Assembly: GCF_001870465.1 (NCBI RefSeq)
Contig: NZ_MDGK01000017.1
Coordinates: 186,001-250,000, forward strand
Origin: Pseudomonas extremorientalis
Lineage (GTDB): Bacteria; Pseudomonadota; Gammaproteobacteria; Pseudomonadales; Pseudomonadaceae
Direction of reading: 5' to 3'
Length of the DNA: 64,000 nt
Part shown: positions 38,042 through 48,109 of the stretch, one piece after another
How the letters are laid out: each line of letters starts with the position of its first letter
Numbering within the stretch: the stretch's first letter is position 1
The notes under the pieces: generated by a model
Databases searched by the model: none
Seen by the model: the letters and a program-made list of their open reading frames with translations, nothing else
What the model was told of the DNA's origin: nothing
Made by a program: the position numbers and the translations under genes

Positions 38042-39049
38042 ATGTTGTCCAGAACCCTGCTGTGCCTTGCTGTTTTCAGTGCTTCCACGCCCTTGCTGGC
38101 CGACACCGTCTGGTTGAAGAACGGTGACCGCCTGACTGGCAAGATCAAAGTCTTCGATGGCGGCAAATTGCTGATCCAGACTGACTACGCCGGTGCCATC
38201 CCCGTGGACTGGAAGCAGGTGAAAACCCTGGAGAGCGACCAGGAGTTGCTGGTCAAGCAGGACGCCTACACCGGCGAGAAGGCCAAATCCCTGAAAGCAG
38301 CGGAGGATGGCAAGGTGGTGCTGGCCAACGGTGAAGCGCCCAAGACGGTGGACTTGGCAAGCATCCAGCAGATCATCAAGCCCAAGCCTGTGATCGAAGA
38401 CCTGGTGTGGAAGGGCAATGTGGACATGGCGCTGGACTATAAACGCGCCGACAAAGACACCAACGACTACGACATCGATTTCAAGACCACCGCACGCCAT
38501 GGTCAATGGCGCCATACCGGACAGGGCGAGTACAACCGCGAATTCCAGGACGATGTCACCACCACCGACAACTGGGCCTTGGAATACGATCTCGACCGCT
38601 TCCTGACCGAACACTGGTTCTGGCAGGGGCGCTTGACCTACAAACGTGACAAGGTTGAAGACCTCTCGCGCCAGCGCACCGTCGGTACCGGCCCTGGCTA
38701 CCAGTTCTGGGACGATGAGCTGGGGGCGTTCTCCCTGGGCTCGCTGGTCAACCGCACCGACTATGAATACGCCGACGGCGGCAAGGACAACTTCTATTCC
38801 CTGGCCATGAAGTGGAACTACAACCGCTACCTGGTGGGCAAGACCGTCGAATTCTTCACCAATGGTGAGGTGGGCAAGCCTATCGACGGTCCTGCTGAGT
38901 ACTCGCTGGATGCGGAAATGGGCCTGCGCTACAAAGTCACCGAGTGGGCCTCCCTCAACCTCAAGGCCGAGCGCGACGTGATCAGCGGCGACTCCGACAG
39001 CAGCCTGAGCAAGACCCGCTACACCGCGGGCTTCGGCGTGGCCTGGTAA
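38042..39049 (+). CDS. DUF481 outer-membrane protein (YdiY-like)
   Basis: A 335-residue exported protein with a signal peptide (MLSRTLLCLAVFSASTPLLA, cleaved before Asp21). An N-terminal module (residues 21-115, DTVWLKNGDRLTGKIKVFDG) precedes a DUF481 beta-barrel of about 220 residues with alternating strands and a terminal aromatic residue (AGFGVAW), as in outer-membrane barrels. Function unknown; E. coli YdiY is acid induced. Divergent from the ATL gene. Confidence 0.85.
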   Translation: MLSRTLLCLAVFSASTPLLADTVWLKNGDRLTGKIKVFDGGKLLIQTDYAGAIPVDWKQVKTLESDQELLVKQDAYTGEKAKSLKAAEDGKVVLANGEAPKTVDLASIQQIIKPKPVIEDLVWKGNVDMALDYKRADKDTNDYDIDFKTTARHGQWRHTGQGEYNREFQDDVTTTDNWALEYDLDRFLTEHWFWQGRLTYKRDKVEDLSRQRTVGTGPGYQFWDDELGAFSLGSLVNRTDYEYADGGKDNFYSLAMKWNYNRYLVGKTVEFFTNGEVGKPIDGPAEYSLDAEMGLRYKVTEWASLNLKAERDVISGDSDSSLSKTRYTAGFGVAW

Positions 39050-39155
39050 CACGGTCGAACAAAACCTGCTTGGCAACCTTTGCCGATAATGATTACCTTG
39101 CGTTGAGATCCATTCCCATATGCCATGGGCGGCTGAATACCCGAGGAGTCATACG

Positions 39156-39887
39156 TTGAGCGCACAGGTTGCCAAGAACGCCCGAGAGCTGTTGCTCAAG
39201 GAATACCGTGGGGCTCTCTCCACTTTGTCCAAAGCCATGCCCGGCTTCCCGTTCGGCTCGGTCGTACCGTATTGCCTCGACGATCAGGGTCGCCCGTTGA
39301 TCCTGATCAGCCGTATCGCCCAGCACACCCACAACCTGCAGAAAGACCCCAAATGCTCTTTGCTGGTGGGGGAACGCGAGGCCGATGATGTGCAGGCCGT
39401 CGGGCGCCTGACCTACCTGGCCGAAGCGGAAAAACTGGAGGAGGGCGACGCCATCGAGGCGGCGGCCGAGCGTTATTACCGCTACTTCCCGGATTCTGCC
39501 AACTACCACAAGGCCCACGACTTTGACTTCTGGGTTCTCAAGCCCGTACGCCACCGGTACATCGGTGGCTTTGGCGCGATTCACTGGGTCGACCAGTTGA
39601 CCCTGGCCAACCCGTTCGCCGGCAAGGCCGAGCGCAGCATGATCGAGCACATGAACAGCGATCACGCCAAGGCCATTGCCCATTACGTCGATCTCAGCGG
39701 TTTGCCCACCTCCGAGCCCGCCCAATTGGCCGGCATCGACAGCGAAGGCATGCACTTGCGTGTCGGCCAATCCTTATATTGGTTGCCATTTGCGGAGCCT
39801 TGCAACACGCCGACACAAGTACGCGAAGCCCTGGTTTCATTGGCCCACGCCGAGGCCTGGCCGAAAAAAGCCAGCGCCGACGCTTGA
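39156..39887 (+). CDS. HugZ-family flavin/haem-binding protein (pyridoxamine oxidase-like fold)
   Basis: A 243-residue protein of the HugZ/HutZ group, split-barrel proteins some of which degrade or store haem. The N-terminal split-barrel domain includes ALSTLSKAMPGFPFGSVVPY and a C-terminal DUF2470 domain includes MIEHMNSDHAKAIAHYVDLS. Start: TTG 39156, because CGAGGAG lies seven bases upstream; no ATG in this frame has a comparable site. Whether it is a true haem oxygenase cannot be said. Confidence 0.85.
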   Translation: MSAQVAKNARELLLKEYRGALSTLSKAMPGFPFGSVVPYCLDDQGRPLILISRIAQHTHNLQKDPKCSLLVGEREADDVQAVGRLTYLAEAEKLEEGDAIEAAAERYYRYFPDSANYHKAHDFDFWVLKPVRHRYIGGFGAIHWVDQLTLANPFAGKAERSMIEHMNSDHAKAIAHYVDLSGLPTSEPAQLAGIDSEGMHLRVGQSLYWLPFAEPCNTPTQVREALVSLAHAEAWPKKASADA

Positions 39888-39953
39888 ATTCACGAAACGG
39901 CGACGTCATCTAAGGTGGACTGGCAAGGCATTCTTGCGTTGAGGAACCATTTG

Positions 39954-40430
39954 ATGCGCCCTTTTTTATTGCTCTTTCTGCTGTTCCCGGTGTTGGAGCT
40001 GTTCGTATTCGTTCAAGTCAGCAGCGCGATCGGGTTTTTCCCGGCCCTGTTGCTGATCATTCTCGGCTCGATGCTTGGCGTTTTGGTGCTGCGCGTCGCC
40101 GGCCTGGCCACGGCGCTGCGTGCCCGTGAAAGCCTGAACCGTGGCGAGCTGCCCGCCCAGACCATGCTTGAAGGCCTGATGATGGCCCTGGCGGGTGGCC
40201 TGTTGATCCTGCCGGGCTTCATCAGCGATGTGGTCGGCCTGGTGATGCTGCTGCCGTTCACCCGCAAGCTGCTGGCCGGCAAGATGCGCCAGCGTGCCGA
40301 AGAGGCGGCGATTCGCCAGCGAGCTTTCGCCGACGACCTGCAACCCCGTGGCGGCCCCGCTCCGCGCCAGCCGCTGGGGCGTGAAGGGGATGTGATCGAA
40401 GGCGAGTTCGAACACCGCGACAGCAAATAA
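39954..40430 (+). CDS. fxsA: FxsA family membrane protein
   Basis: A 158-residue inner-membrane protein with three or four hydrophobic segments (residues 1-65 and 80-110). In E. coli FxsA, when overproduced, counters phage T7 exclusion by F. The pattern LELFVFVQVSSAIGFFPALL and LILPGFISDVVGLVMLLP is characteristic. GAGGAACCATTTG before ATG 39954 sets the start. It lies directly upstream of groESL as in many gammaproteobacteria. Confidence 0.92.
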   Translation: MRPFLLLFLLFPVLELFVFVQVSSAIGFFPALLLIILGSMLGVLVLRVAGLATALRARESLNRGELPAQTMLEGLMMALAGGLLILPGFISDVVGLVMLLPFTRKLLAGKMRQRAEEAAIRQRAFADDLQPRGGPAPRQPLGREGDVIEGEFEHRDSK

Positions 40431-40441
40431 CCGCTTCATTG

Positions 40442-40468
40442 GCACGGCACCTTCGGGTGCCGTGCTGC
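40442..40468 (+). terminator. Hairpin terminator after fxsA
   Basis: GCACGGCACC TTCG GGTGCCGTGC then TGCGTTT; 10-bp stem with a UUCG tetraloop, 11 bases after the stop. Confidence 0.75.
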
Positions 40469-40508
40469 GTTTAACCGCAGGCAGACACAAAAATTTTCAT
40501 CCCCGGCC

Positions 40509-40637
40509 CCTTGTAATAAGCATATGCGCCCTTATGTAACGGTCACCGCAAGGTTTCTGGTGGTGACACTGGACAGACTTCCGCGTTTCGCCCCGCGAAC
40601 CGCGACCGGCACCGCCGGAATTTAACCCGCCGGAATT
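40509..40637 (+). promoter_or_regulatory. groES leader: possible sigma-32 promoter and structured 5' UTR
   Basis: CCTTGTAA (about 40509-40516) and GCCCTTATGT (about 40528) resemble a heat-shock promoter loosely. Downstream are a stem GTCACCGC / GTGGTGAC (40542-40567) and a direct repeat CCGCCGGAATT (40612-40622, 40627-40637). No CIRCE inverted repeat is present. Confidence 0.3.
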
Positions 40638-40677
40638 GATACCGGCCGATGAAAAACACAATTAGGAGAGATCGACA

Positions 40678-40971
40678 ATGAAGCTTCGTCCTCTGCACGA
40701 CCGCGTCGTAATCCGTCGCAGCGAAGAAGAAAAGAAAACCGCTGGCGGTATCGTTCTGCCAGGTTCGGCTGCTGAAAAAGCCAACCACGGTGTGATCGTC
40801 GCTGCGGGCCCAGGCAAGACCCTGGAGAACGGTGATGTACGCGCGCTGGCCGTGAAAGTGGGTGACAAGGTTGTTTTCGGCCCTTACTCCGGCAGCAACA
40901 CAGTGAAAGTCGACGGCGAAGACCTGCTGGTTATGGCTGAGAACGAGATTCTCGCTGTTCTGGAAGACTGA
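40678..40971 (+). CDS. groES: Co-chaperonin GroES
   Basis: The 97-residue lid of the chaperonin. [20 protein letters not shown] starts the domain; the mobile loop reads [33 protein letters not shown] gives a strong ribosome site. 50 bases before groEL in one operon. Confidence 0.98.
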   Translation: MKLRPLHDRVVIRRSEEEKKTAGGIVLPGSAAEKANHGVIVAAGPGKTLENGDVRALAVKVGDKVVFGPYSGSNTVKVDGEDLLVMAENEILAVLED

Positions 40972-41009
40972 TTTCCCCGCTCATTTTCCCGTTACTCCAA
41001 AGTATTTAA

Positions 41010-42668
<1,659 letters not shown>

Positions 42669-42688
42669 GCCAGCCTTACCCGGCTCAT

Positions 42689-42727
42689 AAAAAACCCCGC
42701 CTGCAGTGATGCAGGCGGGGTTTTTTT
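42689..42727 (+). terminator. Strong terminator after groEL
   Basis: AAAAAACCCCGCCTGC, six-base loop, GCAGGCGGGGTTTTTTT; 16-bp stem. It is nearly symmetrical and would also stop the minus-strand gene that ends at 42744. Confidence 0.95.
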
Positions 42728-42743
42728 ATGTCCGGTTGACCGC

Positions 42744-43091
42744 TCAACCCATGCCGCCGCGTCGCAACAGCTTCTTGAATGTCATCCCCCTGGCAAGCGC
42801 CGAGGGCACACGTGCAGCGGACCACGGTGCAGACGTGTGGCCGAGCGGGCCTTGGGCAGACAGAGTCGCGGCTTTAGTGCGTGGCCTGGGTATGGGCCGC
42901 CGCCAGCGGCTGGACATGGTCACCTCGCCCAGCAGTTTAAGGGGGTGGGCGTCGTAGCCGGGTGACTTGATCGAACCAGTGAAGTCAGGCGCTGCGCGGC
43001 TCACGGCAGCCGCCTGACTGGCCAGCAGCGCGCTGGCGACGATACACAGCGATAGCATCAACGTGGATAAATGCTGTTTTGGGGGACGCAT
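42744..43091 (-). CDS. Hypothetical small secreted basic protein
   Basis: A 115-residue product without a recognised family. It has a plausible signal peptide (MRPPKQHLSTLMLSLCIVAS, then ALLASQAAA). The mature part is short, Arg/Pro/Ser-rich and low in predicted structure, ending RRGGMG. GGAGAGCCCGTTC before ATG 43091 is a good ribosome site. Composition is unusual, so the reading frame could be spurious; the signal peptide, ribosome site and facing terminator favour a real gene. Confidence 0.5.
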   Translation of the reverse strand: MRPPKQHLSTLMLSLCIVASALLASQAAAVSRAAPDFTGSIKSPGYDAHPLKLLGEVTMSSRWRRPIPRPRTKAATLSAQGPLGHTSAPWSAARVPSALARGMTFKKLLRRGGMG

Positions 43092-43211
43092 GAACGGGCT
43101 CTCCAACCGGGTCCAGAGGACGGGGACCCAGGGCGCAGGGGCAACCCTGGATCAGGTGGCGAGATTACGGAGAATGCCAACGGTTCACTGTCACAGGCTG
43201 TAACACGCAGG

Positions 43212-44510
43212 CTATTGCGGACGCAGCGGCAGGATCAGGGTCAGGCGTGCCCCGCCCAACGGGCTGCGCGCCACGGACAACTCACCGCGATGCCATTGGC
43301 TGGCGCGTTTGGCCAGTGCCAGCCCGAGGCCGAAGCCGCCGGGGTCATCGCCGCCCATGGCCAGTCGCACAAACGGCTCGAATATCTTTTCGCGGTTTTC
43401 GGCGAGTATGCCGGGGCCGTCGTCGTCCACATGCAGCACCAGGTGCTGGTCATCCTGGTGGGCAGCGCTGACGCTCACTTGGTCACGGGCGTAGGTGATG
43501 GCGTTGCTCAACAAGTTGCGCACGATCAAATGCAACAAGGCGCGGTCGCCGATCATTTGCAGGTCCGCCGGCTCGGTGTCCAGGCTCAGGCGCCGCTGGT
43601 GCCCGTCGAGCAAGGCAAACTCCTGATGCAGCCAGTCACGGATAGGGATGGGCTCATGCTGCAGGTCGGCGGGTGCGCCCGCCATCCGGGCAAAGGCCAG
43701 GCTGGCGCGCACCAGGGCTTCAAGCTCTTCCACATCGGTTTGCAGGCGTTCCTGCAAGCGTATGCGCGTGGACGGGTCGTCGCTTTTGCCCAGCAGGGTC
43801 AAGGCAAAACGCATGCGTGCCAGCGGCGTGCGCAACTCATGGGAGACGGCCTGGGAAACCTCTCGGTGACGTTCGCTCATGGCGTTGATGTCGTGGGCAT
43901 GTTGCTGCAAGGTCTGCAGCACGGGCGCCCATTCCTTGCCCATGGCTGGCAGCATCGCATTGGGCGTACGGGCCAGGGTGCCCAGGCAAACATCGAGTGC
44001 TTGCAGGTCGGCGCTACGCTGGCGGCGTGCGCGCAGACCGAACCACATCCACAGCACCAGCGGCAGGCCGGCCACGCACGCGGTGATCCCATACACCGGG
44101 AATTGCAGCAGGTCCTTGACCTCGGCGGTTCCCCACATCGGGCCGAATTGGATCAGCGTTTTGTCGTCGAGCGGGAAATAGGTGATGTCTTCATCGCTGC
44201 TCTGCGCCGGTTGCTGGTGCTGAAGCATGATCAGCGCTTCGGGCGGCAGTTCGACCTCATCCAGGGTGACGAGCCGGATCGGGTACTGGAAGCGCGCGCG
44301 CAGTACCTCCATACGCGCTTCACGCTGGTCAGCCGGCAAGGCCTTGAGCTGCTCCGCCACCAGATAGCCCGGCCCGGCCATCAAGCGCAAAAAGCTGTAT
44401 TCGCCGACAAACACCGAGGCATTGGCGCACAGCCACAGCAAATACAGGGTCAACGCGCCCCAGCCGGTGCCCGCGAGAATCGCCGTCCAGGGTCGCACTC
44501 TAGAGAACAT
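43212..44510 (-). CDS. Sensor histidine kinase, RstB-like
   Basis: A 432-residue inner-membrane kinase. Two membrane segments (about residues 8-28 and 137-157) flank a periplasmic sensor region. Then come HAMP, the phospho-His in SQAVSHELRTPLARMRFALT, and an ATPase domain with NLLSNAITYA, DDDGPGILAENREKIFEPFV and GFGLGLALAKRA. ATG 44510, 11 bases inside the regulator gene end, has AAGAGG upstream and is preferred to ATG 44537. It pairs with the response regulator just before it. The stimulus is unknown. Confidence 0.87.
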   Translation of the reverse strand: MFSRVRPWTAILAGTGWGALTLYLLWLCANASVFVGEYSFLRLMAGPGYLVAEQLKALPADQREARMEVLRARFQYPIRLVTLDEVELPPEALIMLQHQQPAQSSDEDITYFPLDDKTLIQFGPMWGTAEVKDLLQFPVYGITACVAGLPLVLWMWFGLRARRQRSADLQALDVCLGTLARTPNAMLPAMGKEWAPVLQTLQQHAHDINAMSERHREVSQAVSHELRTPLARMRFALTLLGKSDDPSTRIRLQERLQTDVEELEALVRASLAFARMAGAPADLQHEPIPIRDWLHQEFALLDGHQRRLSLDTEPADLQMIGDRALLHLIVRNLLSNAITYARDQVSVSAAHQDDQHLVLHVDDDGPGILAENREKIFEPFVRLAMGGDDPGGFGLGLALAKRASQWHRGELSVARSPLGGARLTLILPLRPQ

Positions 44511-45198
44511 GTCGGGCCTCTTGCGGTGTTTCGACAAACAGGTAGCCCTGGGCGGTGATGGTCTGGATCGTCACCGGGCAGCCCAGGCTCATCAGCTTTT
44601 TGCGCAGGCGCGACACGCGCATATCCACCGAGCGATTGAGCCCGTCGTACTCCAGGCCGCGCAGGCTTTGCAGGAGTTTTTCCCGGGTCAGCAACACCCC
44701 GCAGTGGCGGGCGAAGATCGCAAGCAATTCGAACTCGGCCACCGAGAACTGCAAGGGCACCTCATCGAGCCAGGCGAAATGGCAGTCGAGGTCCAATCGA
44801 AACGTGCCCCACTGGTAATACGCACGGGGGGCCTGGGGATGGCGACGTAGCAATGAGCGGATACGGGCCAGCAACAACAGCGGGTCGACCGGTTTGACCA
44901 CGTAATCGTCCGCACCGACGTTGAACCCCGTCAGTTGCTCGGCGTTTTCGTCGAGTGCCGTCATCATCAGGATCAGGCCGGGGTACTGCTCGCGGATCTG
45001 TCGGCACAGGGTAAAACCGTCGATGCCGGGTAGCATCACATCCAGAATCAACAACGCCGGTTTTTCGTCGAGAATACGCTGGGCAGCACGGTCGCCACGG
45101 TGCTCCACCGCCACGCTGAAACCTTCGGCGCGCAGGAACTCCGCCGTCAGGGCGGCCAGTGGGCGGTCATCTTCGATCAGCAGCAGGGTGTCGGACAT
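44500..45198 (-). CDS. OmpR-family response regulator, RstA-like
   Basis: A 232-residue regulator with receiver domain (acidic pocket Asp10-Asp11, phospho-acceptor Asp53 in LLILDVMLPGIDG, Lys in YVVKPVDPLLL) and a winged-helix DNA-binding domain (LTREKLLQSLRGLEYDGLNR). It overlaps the kinase gene by 11 bases. The LTA-synthase-like gene ends 77 bases upstream on the same strand with no terminator seen between them, so one transcript may cover all three. Confidence 0.9.
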   Translation of the reverse strand: MSDTLLLIEDDRPLAALTAEFLRAEGFSVAVEHRGDRAAQRILDEKPALLILDVMLPGIDGFTLCRQIREQYPGLILMMTALDENAEQLTGFNVGADDYVVKPVDPLLLLARIRSLLRRHPQAPRAYYQWGTFRLDLDCHFAWLDEVPLQFSVAEFELLAIFARHCGVLLTREKLLQSLRGLEYDGLNRSVDMRVSRLRKKLMSLGCPVTIQTITAQGYLFVETPQEARHVL

Positions 45199-45275
45199 GA
45201 AAGGGCGTCATCGCCGGAGAATGGGCGCAAGTGTTACGCCCTTGCCCCGCAGGAGGCAAGGGCCACGCGTGGCGA

Positions 45276-47225
45276 TCAGCGGGCGCTGATGGCGGGTTCT
45301 GCGACCTTCGGCGCTTTCCAGCCCAGCAACTGCTGTTTGAAGCCATAGCTGGCGGCCTGGTAGTAGGTGATGGCGCGCAGGATCAGCGGGTCATCACTGC
45401 CCACCCGCAGCTCCTGGCTTTCACCCAGGGCCTGATCGTGGCGACGCAGGCCCTGGCGCGGGCTGAGGATCGCCAGGTCTTTACCGTCAAACAGCCCCAG
45501 GTGCTGGTAGTTGCCGACCACCACACGGGGTGGCAGTGGGTTGTCTTGCAGCAGGTTGCGACCGAAGAAGGTCGATTCGTAGCTCAGGTTGAGCAGGCCG
45601 AGCAAGGTGGGCGCCAGGTCGATCTGGCTGGCCAGTTGCGCGGTTTCCCGGGCGTCGACCAGCTTGGGGGCGTAGATGAACAGCGGTATCTGGTAGTTGC
45701 TGATGGGCAAGTCTTCCTTGCCCGCGCTGCCGGCAGTGTGGTCGGCGACAAACACGAAGATCGTGTTATCGAACCACGGCTTCTGGCGTGCCGCCTCCAG
45801 GAACTCACCGATGGCGTGGTCGGTGTACTTCACCGCACCGTCGCGGCCGTTACCGGATTTGATATCGATGCGCCCATCCGGGTACGTGTAGGGGCGATGG
45901 TTGGAGGTGGTCATCAGTTGCAGGAGGAACGGCTGCTGCTTGGCGTAGTCGGCATCGGCCAGTTTCAGGGTTTGTTTGTAGAGGTCTTCGTCGGCCATGC
46001 CCCAGGCGTTTTTAAATGAGATCTCCGATTCTGGCACGCTGCTCTGGTCGACGACCCGATAGCCGTTGCCGCTGAAGAACGCATTCATATTGTCGAAGTA
46101 GCCACGTCCGCCGTAGACGAACACGCTGTCGTAGCCGATGGCGGTGAGTTGCTGGCCCAGGCTGGCAAAGCCGCTTTCGCGTCCGATGCGCTTTACAATG
46201 GAGCGGCCCGGCGTGGGTGGGATCGCCAGGGTGATGGCCTCCAGGCCTCGGTCAGTGCGGGTGCCGGTGGCATAGAAATTATTGAAATACAGGCTTTGTT
46301 TGCGCAGCGCATCCAGGTTGGGCGTCAGGTTGCGCTCGTCGCCGTTGCTGCCCATGTATTTGGCGCTGAAGCTTTCGATGGTCACCAGCACGATATTGGG
46401 TGTGCGCAGCGTGCCGGGGTTATCGATGGCGCGGCGGATATCCAAGGGGTCCTTGTCGATGAAGCGAGCATTGGGCTCACTCAGTTCGGCGCGCAACTGT
46501 TTGGCGACAACGTCCGCGGGCAGGCTTTTATAGAACTGGGTGTAGTCCAGTTCGTTGTTACGGAACGCGGCGAAAAACTGATACGGGCCATTGCTCGCCA
46601 GTTCGTTCTTGTAGGCGTTGCCACCTTGGGCGCGTGGGCTGTCCTGGCTGATCAGTTGCAGGCTGAGGCCAGCAACCACCAACAGGCCCAGGGCATTGAC
46701 CAGGCGACCCCGCATTGCCGGCAGCGGTGCATTCATCGCGGCGATGAACGGTCTGCGCAGAGCCAGGCTCAACACAACGGCGAGCATCGCCAGCAGGCTG
46801 AGCAGCTTGCCGATCGGGTAGGACTCCAGCAGGTTGTTCAACACCTCATCGGAGTACACCAGGTAATCGACGGCGATAAAGTTGAAGCGCACGCCGAATT
46901 CATCCCAGAACAACCATTCGGCGACCGAGGTGAACAGCATGGCGAACAGGCTGACGGTCAGTACCGCCTGCAGGAACCAGCGGTGACCGCGACGGCGCCA
47001 GAGGGCAGGTGGGCACAGCAGCAGATACAACCCCAGTGGCAGGGCGGCATAGGCCAGAAAGCCCAGGTCGTACAGCAGGCCCACGCCAAACACCGGCAGC
47101 AGGTTGCCACCGACTTCGTCCAGGTGAGTGATGAGCAGCACGCTGCGCGTGAGCAGGAAAACCAACAGCCAGGCACCGGTGACCAGCAGCAAATAGCGCA
47201 TAGGCGCTGTTTTGAGAAACCCCAT
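45276..47225 (-). CDS. LTA-synthase-family sulfatase-fold phosphoglycerol/phosphoethanolamine transferase
   Basis: A 649-residue inner-membrane enzyme. Five N-terminal helices (residues 7-200) precede a periplasmic alkaline-phosphatase-like domain. NIVLVTIESFSAKYMGSNGD holds the metal-binding Glu, YATGTRTDRGLEAITLAIPP the nucleophile Thr, and IFVFVADHTAGS the metal-binding Asp-His. Family members move glycerol-phosphate or related groups onto lipids or glycans (LtaS, OpgB); the acceptor here is unknown. ATG 47225 follows AAGGAAG. A ColR-like site lies 67 bases upstream. Confidence 0.85.
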   Translation of the reverse strand: MGFLKTAPMRYLLLVTGAWLLVFLLTRSVLLITHLDEVGGNLLPVFGVGLLYDLGFLAYAALPLGLYLLLCPPALWRRRGHRWFLQAVLTVSLFAMLFTSVAEWLFWDEFGVRFNFIAVDYLVYSDEVLNNLLESYPIGKLLSLLAMLAVVLSLALRRPFIAAMNAPLPAMRGRLVNALGLLVVAGLSLQLISQDSPRAQGGNAYKNELASNGPYQFFAAFRNNELDYTQFYKSLPADVVAKQLRAELSEPNARFIDKDPLDIRRAIDNPGTLRTPNIVLVTIESFSAKYMGSNGDERNLTPNLDALRKQSLYFNNFYATGTRTDRGLEAITLAIPPTPGRSIVKRIGRESGFASLGQQLTAIGYDSVFVYGGRGYFDNMNAFFSGNGYRVVDQSSVPESEISFKNAWGMADEDLYKQTLKLADADYAKQQPFLLQLMTTSNHRPYTYPDGRIDIKSGNGRDGAVKYTDHAIGEFLEAARQKPWFDNTIFVFVADHTAGSAGKEDLPISNYQIPLFIYAPKLVDARETAQLASQIDLAPTLLGLLNLSYESTFFGRNLLQDNPLPPRVVVGNYQHLGLFDGKDLAILSPRQGLRRHDQALGESQELRVGSDDPLILRAITYYQAASYGFKQQLLGWKAPKVAEPAISAR

Positions 47226-47266
47226 GTCCAACTTCCTTATATCGATGGGCGCGATCTTCGCCCTGA

Positions 47267-47308
47267 CACTGTAGTCAGTTTGTGAAGCTATAGTGAAAAA
47301 CTCGTTCG
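47267..47308 (-). promoter_or_regulatory. ColR-type promoter of the LTA-synthase-like gene
   Basis: Minus strand: CGAACGAGTTTTTCAC (47308-47293), 20 bases, ACAGTG (47272-47267). The same arrangement stands before the methyltransferase gene at 49568. TTTTTCAC ends 67 bases before ATG 47225. As I recall, the P. putida ColR motif ends in TTTTTCAC. Confidence 0.6.
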
Positions 47309-47425
47309 ACTAATTAATCGGTTGAAAACCTTTATCGACGGCGCTTGCGGGTCTATCCCTGAGCCACACTTGGCCTTAAGCTGCGCGAGCCAACACGGCC
47401 GTTACCGCGTACGGAGACACTGCCC

Positions 47426-48109
47426 ATGCGAATTCTACTGGTTGAAGACAACCGCGATATTCTGGCCAACCTGGCCGACTACCTGGGGCTGAAGGGCTAC
47501 ACCGTGGACTGTGCGCAGGACGGTTTGTCGGGCCTGCACCTGGCCGCCACCGAGCATTACGACCTGATCGTGCTCGACATCATGCTGCCCGGCATCGATG
47601 GCTACACCCTGTGCAAACGCCTGCGTGAGGACGCCCGCCGCGATACGCCGGTGATCATGCTCACCGCCCGCGACCAACTCGATGACCGGCTGCAGGGCTT
47701 CAAGTCCGGCGCTGATGACTACCTGCTCAAGCCCTTTGCCCTGTCGGAACTGGCCGCACGTATCGAAGCCGTGCTGCGCCGTGCCCAGGGCGGCGGTCGC
47801 CGCGCCCTGCAGGTCGGTGACCTGAGCTACGACCTCGATACCCTGGAAGTCACCCGCGAAGGGCGCCTGCTCAAGCTCAACCCAGTCGGCCTGAAACTGC
47901 TGGCGGTGCTGATGCAGAAGAGCCCGCACGTGCTGCGCCGCGAAATTCTCGAAGAAGCCCTGTGGGGCGATGACTGCCCGGACAGTGACAGCCTGCGCAG
48001 CCACGTTCACCAATTGCGCCAAGTGATCGATAAACCTTTTGCCAAGCCGTTGCTGCAGACGGTGCACGGTGTGGGTTATCGCCTGGCCGAGGGTCGTGAT
48101 GGAGTTTAA
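47426..48109 (+). CDS. colR: Response regulator ColR
   Basis: A 227-residue OmpR-type regulator; receiver with Asp8, phospho-acceptor Asp51 (LIVLDIMLPGIDG) and Lys in YLLKPFALSE, then a winged helix (LRREILEEALWGDDCPDSDS). I recognise it as ColR by sequence and by its setting: colS follows with 11 bases overlap and the methyltransferase and wapQ genes come next. ColRS protects the outer membrane against metals and supports root colonisation in P. fluorescens and P. putida. Confidence 0.9.
   Translation: MRILLVEDNRDILANLADYLGLKGYTVDCAQDGLSGLHLAATEHYDLIVLDIMLPGIDGYTLCKRLREDARRDTPVIMLTARDQLDDRLQGFKSGADDYLLKPFALSELAARIEAVLRRAQGGGRRALQVGDLSYDLDTLEVTREGRLLKLNPVGLKLLAVLMQKSPHVLRREILEEALWGDDCPDSDSLRSHVHQLRQVIDKPFAKPLLQTVHGVGYRLAEGRDGV

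Noticed and set aside
40435..40677. CIRCE operator before groES
   Set aside because: The nine-base inverted repeat is absent, as expected for gammaproteobacteria.
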